Shown: positions 1 to 7,048 of the stretch, piece after piece
Numbering within the stretch: the stretch's first letter is position 1
Layout of the letters: every line of letters starts with the position of its first letter
Source of the DNA: Halobellus salinus
GTDB lineage: Archaea > Halobacteriota > Halobacteria > Halobacteriales > Haloferacaceae
Direction: 5' to 3'
NCBI RefSeq assembly: GCF_014646875.1
Contig: NZ_BMOC01000019.1
Location: forward strand, 1-45,019
Length of the DNA stretch: 45,019 nt
Position numbers and translations under genes: made by a program
The notes under the pieces: model-generated
Told to the model about the DNA's origin: nothing
The model's database searches: none
What the model saw: the letters and a program-made list of their open reading frames with translations, nothing else

Positions 1-124
1 GATCGACACGGCTCTTGATCAAATATCTATCCCAAGTGTGAGCAATTACTTCTAACGTCTACTATAGTGGTAACACATAGTGTTTAAATTACTTGTCTCG
101 TGGGTACTGAGCACTAGAAACTCA

Positions 125-559
125 ATGGTCGAAATTCCCAACTCCCTTCGCTCTCTGTTCAGTGCTCCAATTAAAGAGCAGGATGGGAGGTACATAGTGG
201 AGGTCCCATCGAGTGAAATCGACTTTGAAGCGTTGTCAGCTGACGAAACGTATCGCGTAGCGATTCTGGAATCTCCTGTCTCGACGGAGTCGTCAGTACA
301 ACAGGAGTCACAGAGAGCACCTTCTCGTGAGACTGCGAGCCATTCTTTCTCAGGACCTCCCGTGGAGGAAGGCGAAGTACGTGATGTGACCATCGAGACA
401 GTCGGCGATCAGGGCGATGGTATCGCAAAGGTCGAACGTGGCTACGTCGTGATCGTTGCCGGCGCTCAACCCGGCGACGAGCCAACCGTCGAAATTGAAC
501 AAGTTCAGGAGAATGTCGCGTTTGCGAGCATTGTCGATAGCGATCCACGAGCATTCTAA
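125..559 (+). CDS. TRAM-domain protein
   Basis: Small acidic protein of 144 residues. The last 60 residues form a TRAM domain: GEVRDVTIETVGDQGDGIAK, a valine-rich strand (VERGYVVIVAGAQPGDE), then a VEIEQVQENVAFASIV strand. TRAM is a beta-barrel that binds RNA. In haloarchaea, short TRAM proteins are proposed RNA chaperones, so the role is an inference from the family. The first 80 residues are a less conserved acidic region (SLFSAPIKEQDGRYIVEVPSSEIDF). I start it at the ATG at 125 because residues upstream of it in the same frame (from 80) look non-coding. It stands alone on the plus strand ahead of another small gene. Confidence 0.8.
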   Translation: MVEIPNSLRSLFSAPIKEQDGRYIVEVPSSEIDFEALSADETYRVAILESPVSTESSVQQESQRAPSRETASHSFSGPPVEEGEVRDVTIETVGDQGDGIAKVERGYVVIVAGAQPGDEPTVEIEQVQENVAFASIVDSDPRAF

Positions 560-682
560 CTGCTGTTCTTTCTGTGGATCAATCTGCTTCTCGGTAAACC
601 ATCGGTGTGAGAAGGCTCCGTTCGAGTTTGTCTGATGGAGGTGGTTCTGAAAGTCACGTTACGCCCTCTCCGTTCGTTCACG

Positions 683-988
683 ATGGCACAACCTTCCAAA
701 GCCGAAATTCAATCTATGACAAAGGAACCGATTGAGGTACTCGACGACTTGGCCGACCAGGTCGCCGATGAGTTCGAGGCGTATAGACAGCCGGACGAAT
801 TCAAGGATGTCTCGCTCGTGATCGAGAACAGCGACGAGGAACATCCGACGTTGATCGTCCACGTCGATAGGGAGGATGCGGAGTCCCTTGCCGACCGTAT
901 TGATGAGTTCCTCCGCGAACACGGTGCCCGTACTGAACGGGAACGACACTCAGCCACGGATGTCCGTGTGTTAGCGACGGTCAACTGA
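683..988 (+). CDS. Small acidic hypothetical protein
   Basis: About 101 residues, very acidic, no recognised family. It has an N-terminal helix (EIQSMTKEPIEVLDDLADQV), a central beta-rich stretch (DVSLVIENSDEEHPTLIVHV) and a helix with arginines (ADRIDEFLREHG). The pattern fits a small soluble alpha/beta protein. The ATG at 683 is preferred over an in-frame ATG at 635, since the 16 residues between them are arginine- and leucine-rich and unlike the rest. Same strand as the TRAM gene, 123 bp downstream. Function unknown. Confidence 0.6.
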   Translation: MAQPSKAEIQSMTKEPIEVLDDLADQVADEFEAYRQPDEFKDVSLVIENSDEEHPTLIVHVDREDAESLADRIDEFLREHGARTERERHSATDVRVLATVN

Positions 989-1072
989 CATCACTCCTCC
1001 AATTTTTTGACCGACTGTAAGCACCGTTGAAGGGCCCTATCTTCACTTCCGATTAAGGGGGTCCCGACCGCT

Positions 1073-1768
1073 TTAGCTCAGGTGGTCAATCTGTGCAGAC
1101 AGATACCCTTGGAGAGCGGTGACCGTTTCTTCTGAGACAGCTGAGGCCCCGAAGTCACTCCGATACCCGTGCTTGAGTTCATCGCTCTCTATGATCTCCA
1201 GTCCACGCTCAAGCTGCTCCCGTAGCGCATCGTCGTCCCCTCGCCGAAGGTGAGGCGTGACAGCGTCGAGGTCGATCTCTTCTGCGACTGCCAGGACGTC
1301 CCGAAGGTCCGTTTCTCTGCCGCTGTGGAGCTTTGCCGCGACGAGGACTGCTCCATCGATGACTCTAGCCATCGTCGTCACTGTGCCCCCGCTCACCTCC
1401 TGTTGGTGGCTATGGTCGTACAGGTAGTCGAACGACCACTGTGCCTCAGTCTGACGACACCCAAGTCCGTTTACCAGGAGATCGAAGCCGATCGGCTGCT
1501 GCGGCGTGAGCCGCTTCTCGTACTCGATCACTTCGGTGTCGTAGAACCACTCCTTGGCGTGGCTGTCCGTTTCCTCGAAGCCCTGCCGTTCGAGGAATTC
1601 GACGAAGTCAGCCTTGGAGTCCGGCGCGACAACGATATCGAGGTCCGTTGAGAAGCGAGCATTGAACGCTGAGACAGCGTAACCGCCGACAAGGACGTAC
1701 TCATGGCCCTCTTGGGTGAGCTCCTCGAGCAGTTCGATGAGCGCGTCACTTCGGTTGTTGAAACTCAT
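1073..1768 (-). CDS. Nucleotidyltransferase-fold protein (DUF6036-like), toxin candidate
   Basis: 231 residues. The N-terminal half has the nucleotidyltransferase signature: GGY at 28-30, a following serine, and TDLDIVV at 41-47, where D42 and D44 would hold the metal. A third acidic strand follows (DFLLVNGLG-like at about 95). Such DUF6036/AbiEii-like enzymes add nucleotides to RNA or protein and often are the toxin of a pair with a winged-helix protein. Its start overlaps the stop of the upstream HTH gene by 4 bases (ATGA), so the two are translationally coupled. A second pair with the same design lies at 26071-27797. Toxin activity is inferred from family and context. Confidence 0.75.
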   Translation of the reverse strand: MSFNNRSDALIELLEELTQEGHEYVLVGGYAVSAFNARFSTDLDIVVAPDSKADFVEFLERQGFEETDSHAKEWFYDTEVIEYEKRLTPQQPIGFDLLVNGLGCRQTEAQWSFDYLYDHSHQQEVSGGTVTTMARVIDGAVLVAAKLHSGRETDLRDVLAVAEEIDLDAVTPHLRRGDDDALREQLERGLEIIESDELKHGYRSDFGASAVSEETVTALQGYLSAQIDHLS

Positions 1769-2439
1769 GGCTGCGCCCGTTCGGTCTCTCGATACGTGAC
1801 GCCGATGTCGAGGTCCTCGTACATCCGGTCGAGCATTGCCAGCGCCGACTGGAACTGGGCGTAGTTCTCGCGCATATACTCGATTGTCTCTGCTCTCGGG
1901 ATTACCGGGTACCCTTCGACGTGCTCGATATCGAGTGACGCGCGTGGCTCGAGGACAATCTGCAGCGGTCCGTCCAACTCGTCTCGGGGCTGTCGTTCGA
2001 ATGCGGTCGGGAGGTCGAACGATTCGAAAAACGCCTCCCAGGCGTCGACGTCCTGCTCACGAACAGCGAGGAATAGTGGATAGTCGTCGGGCTCGCGACC
2101 GACCTGGTAGCCGCCCTGAGTCCACACGTAGACGGCGTCGATCCGCGTGAACGCGAACGGCCAGTCACTGAACTGTGGGATGGCGTACGTTTCCTCGATG
2201 GAGGGTGGACTGACGCCGGCGCTGGCAGCGACGAGCTCGAGTGCTGCGTCGCGTACGCGCTCGTCGACGACAGTGAGGCCGTCGTCATAGGAAACGTAGC
2301 CTGCGTCTTCCAGCCGATTGACGGCCTGTCTCACCGTTTCGTACGGTGTGTGGAGGTGTTGGGCGACACGGCGGATGGAGTCACCACTCTCGATAGCGAG
2401 GATGACCTGCGCCGCAGTGTCGTCGAGCACCTCGTACAT
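1765..2439 (-). CDS. Winged-helix regulator paired with nucleotidyltransferase, antitoxin candidate
   Basis: 224 residues starting MYEVLDDTAAQVILAIESGD. Residues 9-50 are a helix-turn-helix (SIRRVAQHLHTPYETVRQAV, then RLEDAGYVSYDDG as the wing). The remainder is an alpha/beta domain with YPLFLAVREQDVDAWEAF that resembles no family I can name. The reading frame stays open further upstream to 2718. That part is translated 9-bp repeat DNA (VFLVQFVLFVEFVIVV), and a TTTTAA box lies near 2468-2473, so 2439 is the right start. A 20-bp inverted repeat sits between that box and the start codon. It is likely an autoregulated antitoxin-type partner of the nucleotidyltransferase gene. Confidence 0.75.
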   Translation of the reverse strand: MYEVLDDTAAQVILAIESGDSIRRVAQHLHTPYETVRQAVNRLEDAGYVSYDDGLTVVDERVRDAALELVAASAGVSPPSIEETYAIPQFSDWPFAFTRIDAVYVWTQGGYQVGREPDDYPLFLAVREQDVDAWEAFFESFDLPTAFERQPRDELDGPLQIVLEPRASLDIEHVEGYPVIPRAETIEYMRENYAQFQSALAMLDRMYEDLDIGVTYRETERAQP

Positions 2440-2445
2440 CTGGTA

Positions 2446-2473
2446 GTTACCAATAATTCGGTAACAGTTAAAA
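2446..2473 (-). promoter_or_regulatory. Promoter and operator of the HTH/nucleotidyltransferase pair
   Basis: GTTACC (2446-2451) and GGTAAC (2460-2465) form a perfect inverted repeat with an 8-base centre. A TATA-like box, TTTTAA on the minus strand, is at 2468-2473, about 31 bases before the start codon at 2439. An operator between TATA and start fits autorepression by the HTH protein. This is inference. Confidence 0.55.
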
Positions 2474-2550
2474 GTCTTACTCGACTGTCTGTGAAGCACG
2501 ATCTCTCCATACTTTCGAAGGTAGTCCTGATTCCCGCTGAAAACACGTGG

Positions 2551-2838
2551 AACGACTATAACGAATTCAACGAACAAAACGAACTGAACGAGAAAAACGA
2601 ATGTATTGAACACATACTGAGGAACGAACTGGCACCCTCTACTCAATGAACAAAACGAGGGGAACGAACGTAACGAACAGAACGAATGCGTTGATGGCAA
2701 CGAGTGCGTTTGCATCAACGAGTGAACGAACAGTTGGTTTTAACATCGTAGTAATCCTTTCACCGAGTGAAACACTCTCACCGAACGCACCGAACTAAAC
2801 GACCAAAACGAATGAAACGAACACAACGAGAGAAACGA
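2551..2838 (+). repeat. Three blocks of 9-bp AACGA iterons, candidate centromere (parS)
   Basis: AACGA recurs with an exact 9-base step. Block 1: 2551, 2560, 2569, 2578, 2587, 2596 and 2623 (same phase). Block 2: 2654, 2663, 2672, 2681, 2699, 2717, then 2725, one base out of step. Block 3: 2762, 2780 and 2789 (ACCGA variants), then 2798, 2807, 2816, 2825, 2834. Each block covers about 77 bp and they start 103 and 108 bp apart. The last repeat ends just before the parA start codon. Known plasmid centromeres such as that bound by omega in Gram-positive plasmids are runs of short direct repeats. The parS role here is inferred from this likeness and the parA gene next door. Confidence 0.75.
2738..2743 (+). 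promoter_or_regulatory. Possible TATA box of the par operon
   Basis: TTTTAA in the gap between iteron blocks 2 and 3, about 100 bases before parA. If used, the leader would contain all of block 3, so a repeat-binding protein could also control transcription. Weak evidence: one AT-rich hexamer in a suitable place. Confidence 0.3.
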
Positions 2839-2843
2839 AGATA

Positions 2844-3662
2844 ATGACCGATACCAATACCGCACGAATCACGGTGGCGAATCAGAAGGGAGGGGCGGGG
2901 AAGACAACCGACGTCATTCATACTGGCGGCGCACTCGCCGCCCGAGGCCACGACGTCCTCCTGGTCGATATCGACTACCACGGGGGGCTCACCTGCTCGC
3001 TTGGCTACAACGATCTGTACTACGATACCGACCGTACAACACTGTTCGACGTCCTCGACTTCGATCAGATGGAGTCGGTGAAAGACATCATCGTTGAGCA
3101 CGAGGAATTCGACATCCTTCCCGCCAGCGAGAAGCTCGCGAACAACAAGAACATCCAGACGCTGCTTGAGGCGCCGAAGAGTCGCGAGCGGTTGGAGATG
3201 ACTCTCGACGAACTCGAGAAGGACTACGACTACATCATCGTCGACACGCCGCCATCCCTGAACGTCCTCACCGACAACGCCCTGGTCGCGACCGGCAACG
3301 TCGTCATCCCCGTGATTCCCGAGAAGCTCAACGCCAACAGTCTCCAGATTTTCGCAAAGCAGCTGAGCTCTCTCGAACAGGCGTACGGAGACATCAATCG
3401 GCTCGCGATTGTCTGTAACCGCGTCGAGCAGAACGCCGAACACCGCGACACCATCGAGGAAATCAATTCGGCGTACTCTCTCCCCGTGTTCGAGATCCCG
3501 AAGCGGACCGACCTCTCTCAGTCGATTGGCAAGGGGGTGTCCGTCTTCGGCTTCGGCAAGGAGAACCAGAGGGTCGAGGATGCACGCGACCTGTTCAACG
3601 AGATCGCCGATCTGTTCGACGAGACGTTTGAGAAGACCGCACCTGAGGAGGTGAAAGCATGA
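2844..3662 (+). CDS. parA: ParA/Soj-type partition ATPase
   Basis: 272 residues. The deviant Walker A motif KGGAGKTT is at 15-22 with the signature lysine K15. Walker A' is DIDYHGG at 42-48, where the usual DxDPQGN has Y-H in place of P-Q. Walker B is YIIVDTPPS at 130-138. The C-terminal half has the usual IPVIPEKLNANSL stretch. ParA proteins bind DNA non-specifically with ATP and move plasmid copies apart when a centromere-bound partner triggers hydrolysis. Iterons end directly upstream, and the next gene overlaps the stop codon by 4 bases. That gene is the likely partner. Start at 2844 fixed by the family's short N-terminus before Walker A. Confidence 0.9.
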   Translation: MTDTNTARITVANQKGGAGKTTDVIHTGGALAARGHDVLLVDIDYHGGLTCSLGYNDLYYDTDRTTLFDVLDFDQMESVKDIIVEHEEFDILPASEKLANNKNIQTLLEAPKSRERLEMTLDELEKDYDYIIVDTPPSLNVLTDNALVATGNVVIPVIPEKLNANSLQIFAKQLSSLEQAYGDINRLAIVCNRVEQNAEHRDTIEEINSAYSLPVFEIPKRTDLSQSIGKGVSVFGFGKENQRVEDARDLFNEIADLFDETFEKTAPEEVKA

Positions 3663-4066
3663 GCGACGGCTGGGGTGATGCTTCCGGTATCGAGGGCAAC
3701 TACGAAGAGGAGGACGATGAGACAGATTCCGGCGAAACGACTGAGGTGAGTGAAACGGTGGAAACCAGTTCATCGACCGAAACGACCGAATCGACTTCAA
3801 CGAGTGAAACGAACGAAACGAGCAAAACGAAGACGAACATCAAGGACGAGTGGAACGGGCGAACGATCTACATTCCCGACGATGTCCTCGACGAGATGGA
3901 GGATACCTACCTCGAGTCCCAGCTGAAGCTCCGCAAGGCGGGGCAGGACGAGTTCAAGAAGAACCGCCACTTCTACCCGCTACTCGTTCAGTTCGGTGTA
4001 GAAGCGCTCTCTGATGCGGATGCTGAGGAAATTCAGGCTCGGCTATCGGAACTCGGAGACGAATGA
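3659..4066 (+). CDS. Small partner of ParA, candidate centromere-binding protein
   Basis: 135 residues, coupled to parA by an ATGA overlap. Residues 1-25 are acidic. Residues 25-60 are a low-complexity run of tripeptides of the type E-T-x (SGETTEVSETVETSSSTETT and on). Residues 62-135 form a compact domain: GRTIYIPDDVLDEM, a strand followed by a helix as in ribbon-helix-helix proteins, then a lysine-rich helix and LLVQFGVEAL. Position and size fit a ParB-like or RHH centromere-binding protein. I cannot assign it to a named family. The tripeptide run is encoded by the same 9-bp repeat as the DNA upstream of parA. Confidence 0.7.
   Translation: MSDGWGDASGIEGNYEEEDDETDSGETTEVSETVETSSSTETTESTSTSETNETSKTKTNIKDEWNGRTIYIPDDVLDEMEDTYLESQLKLRKAGQDEFKKNRHFYPLLVQFGVEALSDADAEEIQARLSELGDE
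3736..3838 (+). repeat. 9-bp AACGA repeats inside the coding sequence
   Basis: AACGA or one-base variants at 3736, 3754, 3763, 3772, 3781, 3790, 3799, 3808, 3817 and 3826, all in the same 9-base phase. Because 9 is three codons the frame is kept and the repeat codes for E-T-x or S-T-x. The unit and period match the blocks at 2551-2838. It may be a further binding array for the partition protein, or DNA copied from it that was then tolerated as a linker. Confidence 0.7.
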
Positions 4067-4096
4067 CCTCGCGCAGAGCGAGGTCCGGTATTTTGT
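4067..4096 (+). terminator. Hairpin after the par operon
   Basis: CCTCGC (4067-4072) and GCGAGG (4078-4083) form a perfect 6-bp stem with a 5-base loop directly after the stop codon, followed by a T-rich stretch (TATTTTG). A likely transcription end for the parA operon. Confidence 0.5.
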
Positions 4097-4191
4097 ATAG
4101 CGATATACGATATACATTTTCCTTTTGTGCGGAATTTCGGCGCTAAGAGACTCTAAATGCCCGATTTCTCCCGATGGGCCGAATACAATAA

Positions 4192-4223
4192 GTGGTCCTG
4201 ATTATTCTGGTAATCACGACCAC
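4192..4223. other. 32-bp interrupted palindrome, candidate dif/res-like recombination site
   Basis: Two 13-base arms around a 6-base centre: GTGGTC-ct-GATTA, TTCTGG, TAATC-ac-GACCAC. Eleven of the 13 positions pair. Xer/dif sites have two arms of about 11 bases around 6-8 bases and are often beside the recombinase gene. This one lies 116 bp before the tyrosine recombinase start. It could instead be an operator for that gene. The 4099-4191 stretch before it is AT-rich and also has a short repeat pair, GTATA and TATAC, around 4097. Confidence 0.5.
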
Positions 4224-4339
4224 TTTGAAGTACCCCGCCGCCGTCGGTGAAGCACGAATGCTGCAACCGCCTCACGACGGCGCTTCCCCCGGGGTAGAGC
4301 CACCGAGACTGTGCCCGCAGGACGGTGGAGGGCCGGTGG

Positions 4340-5572
4340 ATGCCTGATCGAGCGCTTTCGACGCCGCTCGACGACAGCTTCGAGCGCTACCTTCAGGACA
4401 AGGGGAAAGGCCGCGGTGGGGACGGTGGAAACTATCGACGAAACGCTGCACGCGAGCTGGAGCGGTTCGCCGAGTGGGCCGCCGGCGACCGCGGCGCCGA
4501 CGACTGGACCGGGGTCGTCCCCGACGGCGTCGATCGGGAGCCGACCTTCGATGAACTCGATGAACGAGTGTTCCGGGAGTACGCCCGGCATCTCGGTGGA
4601 GATCGGGGACTCAAGCAGAACACGGTACAAACCTACTACCGCTATATCTCTGCGTGGTGTGGCTGGTGTGTCAACGAGGGCTATTTCGAGGCCCACTACG
4701 CGCAGCGGGCGAGTGCGATGGCACCGTTGCCGGAAGACGACGGCCGCAAGCCCGGCGACCAGCAGGCCTGGACGTCCGAACAGCGTCACGCCCTCACTCG
4801 CTACGTCGACGAACAGGCCCGCGACGCCGTCGAGACGTACACGACACTCCCAGAGGATACTGACCTCATCGACAAGCAGCGAGGACGCTACGCGGCGCTG
4901 AAGGCTGCTCGTGACCGGGCTCTAGTTTTTATCCTCGCGTACACCGCCGTTCGGGTCGGGGAGCTACTACGGGATCCAAACGACCCGCGCCGGCGCGGCG
5001 TCCGCTGGGAGGACCTCTCCATTGACGACGGGAGTATGGACGTCTACCGGAAGAAACAGCAGTGGGACGCCGCGAGTCTTCCCGACCCCGTGATCTCGCC
5101 GCTGCGAAGCTACCGCCAGCTGATGGACCCGCCAACGGACCGCTGGCCGGTGTTTCCGACGTTCGACCAACGGACGCTCGCAGGGCTCGTCCAGGATGAG
5201 TTAGCCGAGCGAGGGGAACGCCCAGAAGCAATCGGTGAACGCCGTGAGGAGTACGCTCGCGACCTGCTGCTGGCGCTCGATGAGGACCTCCGGCCGCCAT
5301 CGATTACGACGGACGGCGCACGATCGATTCTCCAACGGCTCTCGGATGACGGCGAGATCGACATTGACCATCCGAAACACGATTATCTTGCTCCGCACGG
5401 TGGTCGACGTGGGATGGGTGAAGTTCTTGTTCGAGCGTTCGGGTATACGGTCGCGGCTCGGTACTTAGACAACTCTGAGGAGATGGTGAGAGAGCGGTAC
5501 TCCCATATTGAAGCTGGTGAACTCGGGGACGTCGCAACTGAAGCACTAGAAGAGATTGATAGTCTCTCATAA
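4340..5572 (+). CDS. Tyrosine recombinase (XerC/D or phage integrase type)
   Basis: 410 residues. The N-terminal SAM-like core-binding domain is at about 30-125. The catalytic domain has R205 in YTAVRVGELLR, a K near 239 in VYRKKQQWD, the H-x-x-R box at H353-R356 (LAPHGGRRGMGE), and the nucleophile Y387 in VRERYSHIE. All key residues are present, so it should be active in strand exchange. A GTG start at 4325 is possible, but the ATG at 4340 follows a GGAGG sequence at a normal distance. It is 273 bp downstream of the par operon and close to a dif-like palindrome. That suggests multimer resolution rather than a phage role. Confidence 0.85.
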   Translation: MPDRALSTPLDDSFERYLQDKGKGRGGDGGNYRRNAARELERFAEWAAGDRGADDWTGVVPDGVDREPTFDELDERVFREYARHLGGDRGLKQNTVQTYYRYISAWCGWCVNEGYFEAHYAQRASAMAPLPEDDGRKPGDQQAWTSEQRHALTRYVDEQARDAVETYTTLPEDTDLIDKQRGRYAALKAARDRALVFILAYTAVRVGELLRDPNDPRRRGVRWEDLSIDDGSMDVYRKKQQWDAASLPDPVISPLRSYRQLMDPPTDRWPVFPTFDQRTLAGLVQDELAERGERPEAIGERREEYARDLLLALDEDLRPPSITTDGARSILQRLSDDGEIDIDHPKHDYLAPHGGRRGMGEVLVRAFGYTVAARYLDNSEEMVRERYSHIEAGELGDVATEALEEIDSLS

Positions 5573-5634
5573 TCGTGGTCCCGTTCTCAATACATTACGT
5601 TTTCAGGAAGACAGGGTAGATAGCCAAATGAGAG

Positions 5635-6870
5635 CTATTCGTTTTTGAGCATCTGCCGGATCAACGGAGTCAGAACCGCAGCCGCGTAACCTGCGGCACC
5701 CCACTTCGATGTCATCGAGTAAGCAATATACCCAGCTATCCCTCCAATAACTGCCCGCTGGTAATTTGCAGGTTGCTCATTGAACCACTCTCTGGTCTCA
5801 GAACCTGTTAAAATGAAATACGTAATCTGGGCCGGGACCTCCAACGCCAGTTCAATAGAGAAACTACCTGCATCCGGCAAAGTAGCATCCACAGTAGCCT
5901 CAACAGGGCCCGCCTCCGGAACAACTTCGTCAGTAGCCTCCGCCGGCTCAGCGTCTACACTTGTCGTCGATGTCGGATTAACAACCGACCTCTCAAACTG
6001 GGAAGACGGGTAGCTACTGGCCGCAGCAGCCGCACTTACGGACGGCTGAATCGCCGCCAAATCAGCCAATACTGACTGAGGGACCCGGATATCTGCAATC
6101 ACATCAGATAGCATCAAAGCAGTTGATCGAGCAATCATATTTTGCTGTTCTTCAATGACAGCAGACAACTGAGCCAAACTCCGTGTGAGCGCCATCTCCT
6201 GCTGAGCAATAATCGGTTGGAGGGCACTGGCCACCATCTTTTCCGTTCGAAACAGCTCTGAACCCACGACGCCAGCTAAAAGAGAAGTCTGATTCTGAAG
6301 AACCGTATCGTAGAGGTCCTGAAAATTAGCCACCGCAGCAATCGTAGAAGTCGGGATTTCAATACTCGGAACTAGCGCACTCATATCCAGATTCAACCCT
6401 TCCCAATCAAAGGGTAGCGGCGGTGTCTCCTCCTCTGGTGGCTCACCTACCGATAAATCCTCAATATCGTGGTCTAAGTACAGTGCGCCGACATACTCTC
6501 GAAGCAGATCTTCAACTGGCTCATCATCATCATCATCATTGTCCTCACCGAACTTCTCCCCCAACTCTTGTTCCAAAGAAAAGTACGCTCGTGATGGCCT
6601 CGACGCTTTCGTCGCCACATCCGAGGGGTCCTCGAAGATCAAACGGTAAACAGTGAGTGCCTCCTTCGTAGATTCCACAGACAAGTCAGTCTCCTCAACA
6701 ACTGTTTCTACATCTCCTACATCACGCCATAATTCGCCGACCTCACGAACCGTCTCTACCCACTCAAACGACACCTGCTCCTGCCGCTTCTGGCGCTCCT
6801 CCTGAATCGCCTCCATCAACTCCTCAAAATCAGCTTCACTACTCGGTTCCTCGTCTTCTTCCCCACTCAT
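5635..6870 (-). CDS. Hypothetical protein with C-terminal membrane segments
   Basis: 411 residues, no family recognised. The N-terminus is strongly acidic. Residues 40-85 look like a helix-turn-helix fold (VETVVEETDLSVESTKEALTVYRLIF). A D-rich spacer follows, then a helical middle of about 120 residues with regular leucines (LAQLSAVIEEQQNMIARSTA), likely a coiled bundle. Next is an A/E/P/T-rich linker. The last 40 residues are hydrophobic, glycine- and alanine-rich (AVIGGIAGYIAYSM, YAAAVLTPLI), fitting two short membrane segments. ATG at 6870 rather than 6906, since the upstream part is a leucine-rich non-acidic stretch. Lower GC than its neighbours, so possibly acquired. A membrane-acting effector is conceivable but unproven. 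Confidence 0.65.
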   Translation of the reverse strand: MSGEEDEEPSSEADFEELMEAIQEERQKRQEQVSFEWVETVREVGELWRDVGDVETVVEETDLSVESTKEALTVYRLIFEDPSDVATKASRPSRAYFSLEQELGEKFGEDNDDDDDEPVEDLLREYVGALYLDHDIEDLSVGEPPEEETPPLPFDWEGLNLDMSALVPSIEIPTSTIAAVANFQDLYDTVLQNQTSLLAGVVGSELFRTEKMVASALQPIIAQQEMALTRSLAQLSAVIEEQQNMIARSTALMLSDVIADIRVPQSVLADLAAIQPSVSAAAAASSYPSSQFERSVVNPTSTTSVDAEPAEATDEVVPEAGPVEATVDATLPDAGSFSIELALEVPAQITYFILTGSETREWFNEQPANYQRAVIGGIAGYIAYSMTSKWGAAGYAAAVLTPLIRQMLKNE

Positions 6871-7048
6871 TACCAGTAGGGTGAGTAGTACGGCGTAAAA
6901 AGACACTTCCTCCAGTAGGCTACACAGGCGCTTCAGCTCTAGTTTTATGATTGAATATTTTTCTGAAGCCCATCCAATGAGGGCTCTTCTAGATACGTAA
7001 TGTATTCTTATTCCGTTGACCCTTGCTGATCGAGTGGATCGCTTCTTT

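Noticed and set aside
2439-2718. Longer N-terminus for the first HTH protein, starting at 2718
   Set aside because: The added 93 residues are the translation of the 9-bp iterons (FVLFVEFVIVV) and a TATA-like box stands near 2468-2473.
2551-2838. Simple-sequence noise as an explanation of the AACGA repeats
   Set aside because: The 9-base step is exact in each block, the spacer bases vary, and the same phase recurs inside the next operon's second gene.
2778-3800. 340-residue frame on the minus strand
   Set aside because: It is antisense to parA, which has clear Walker motifs.
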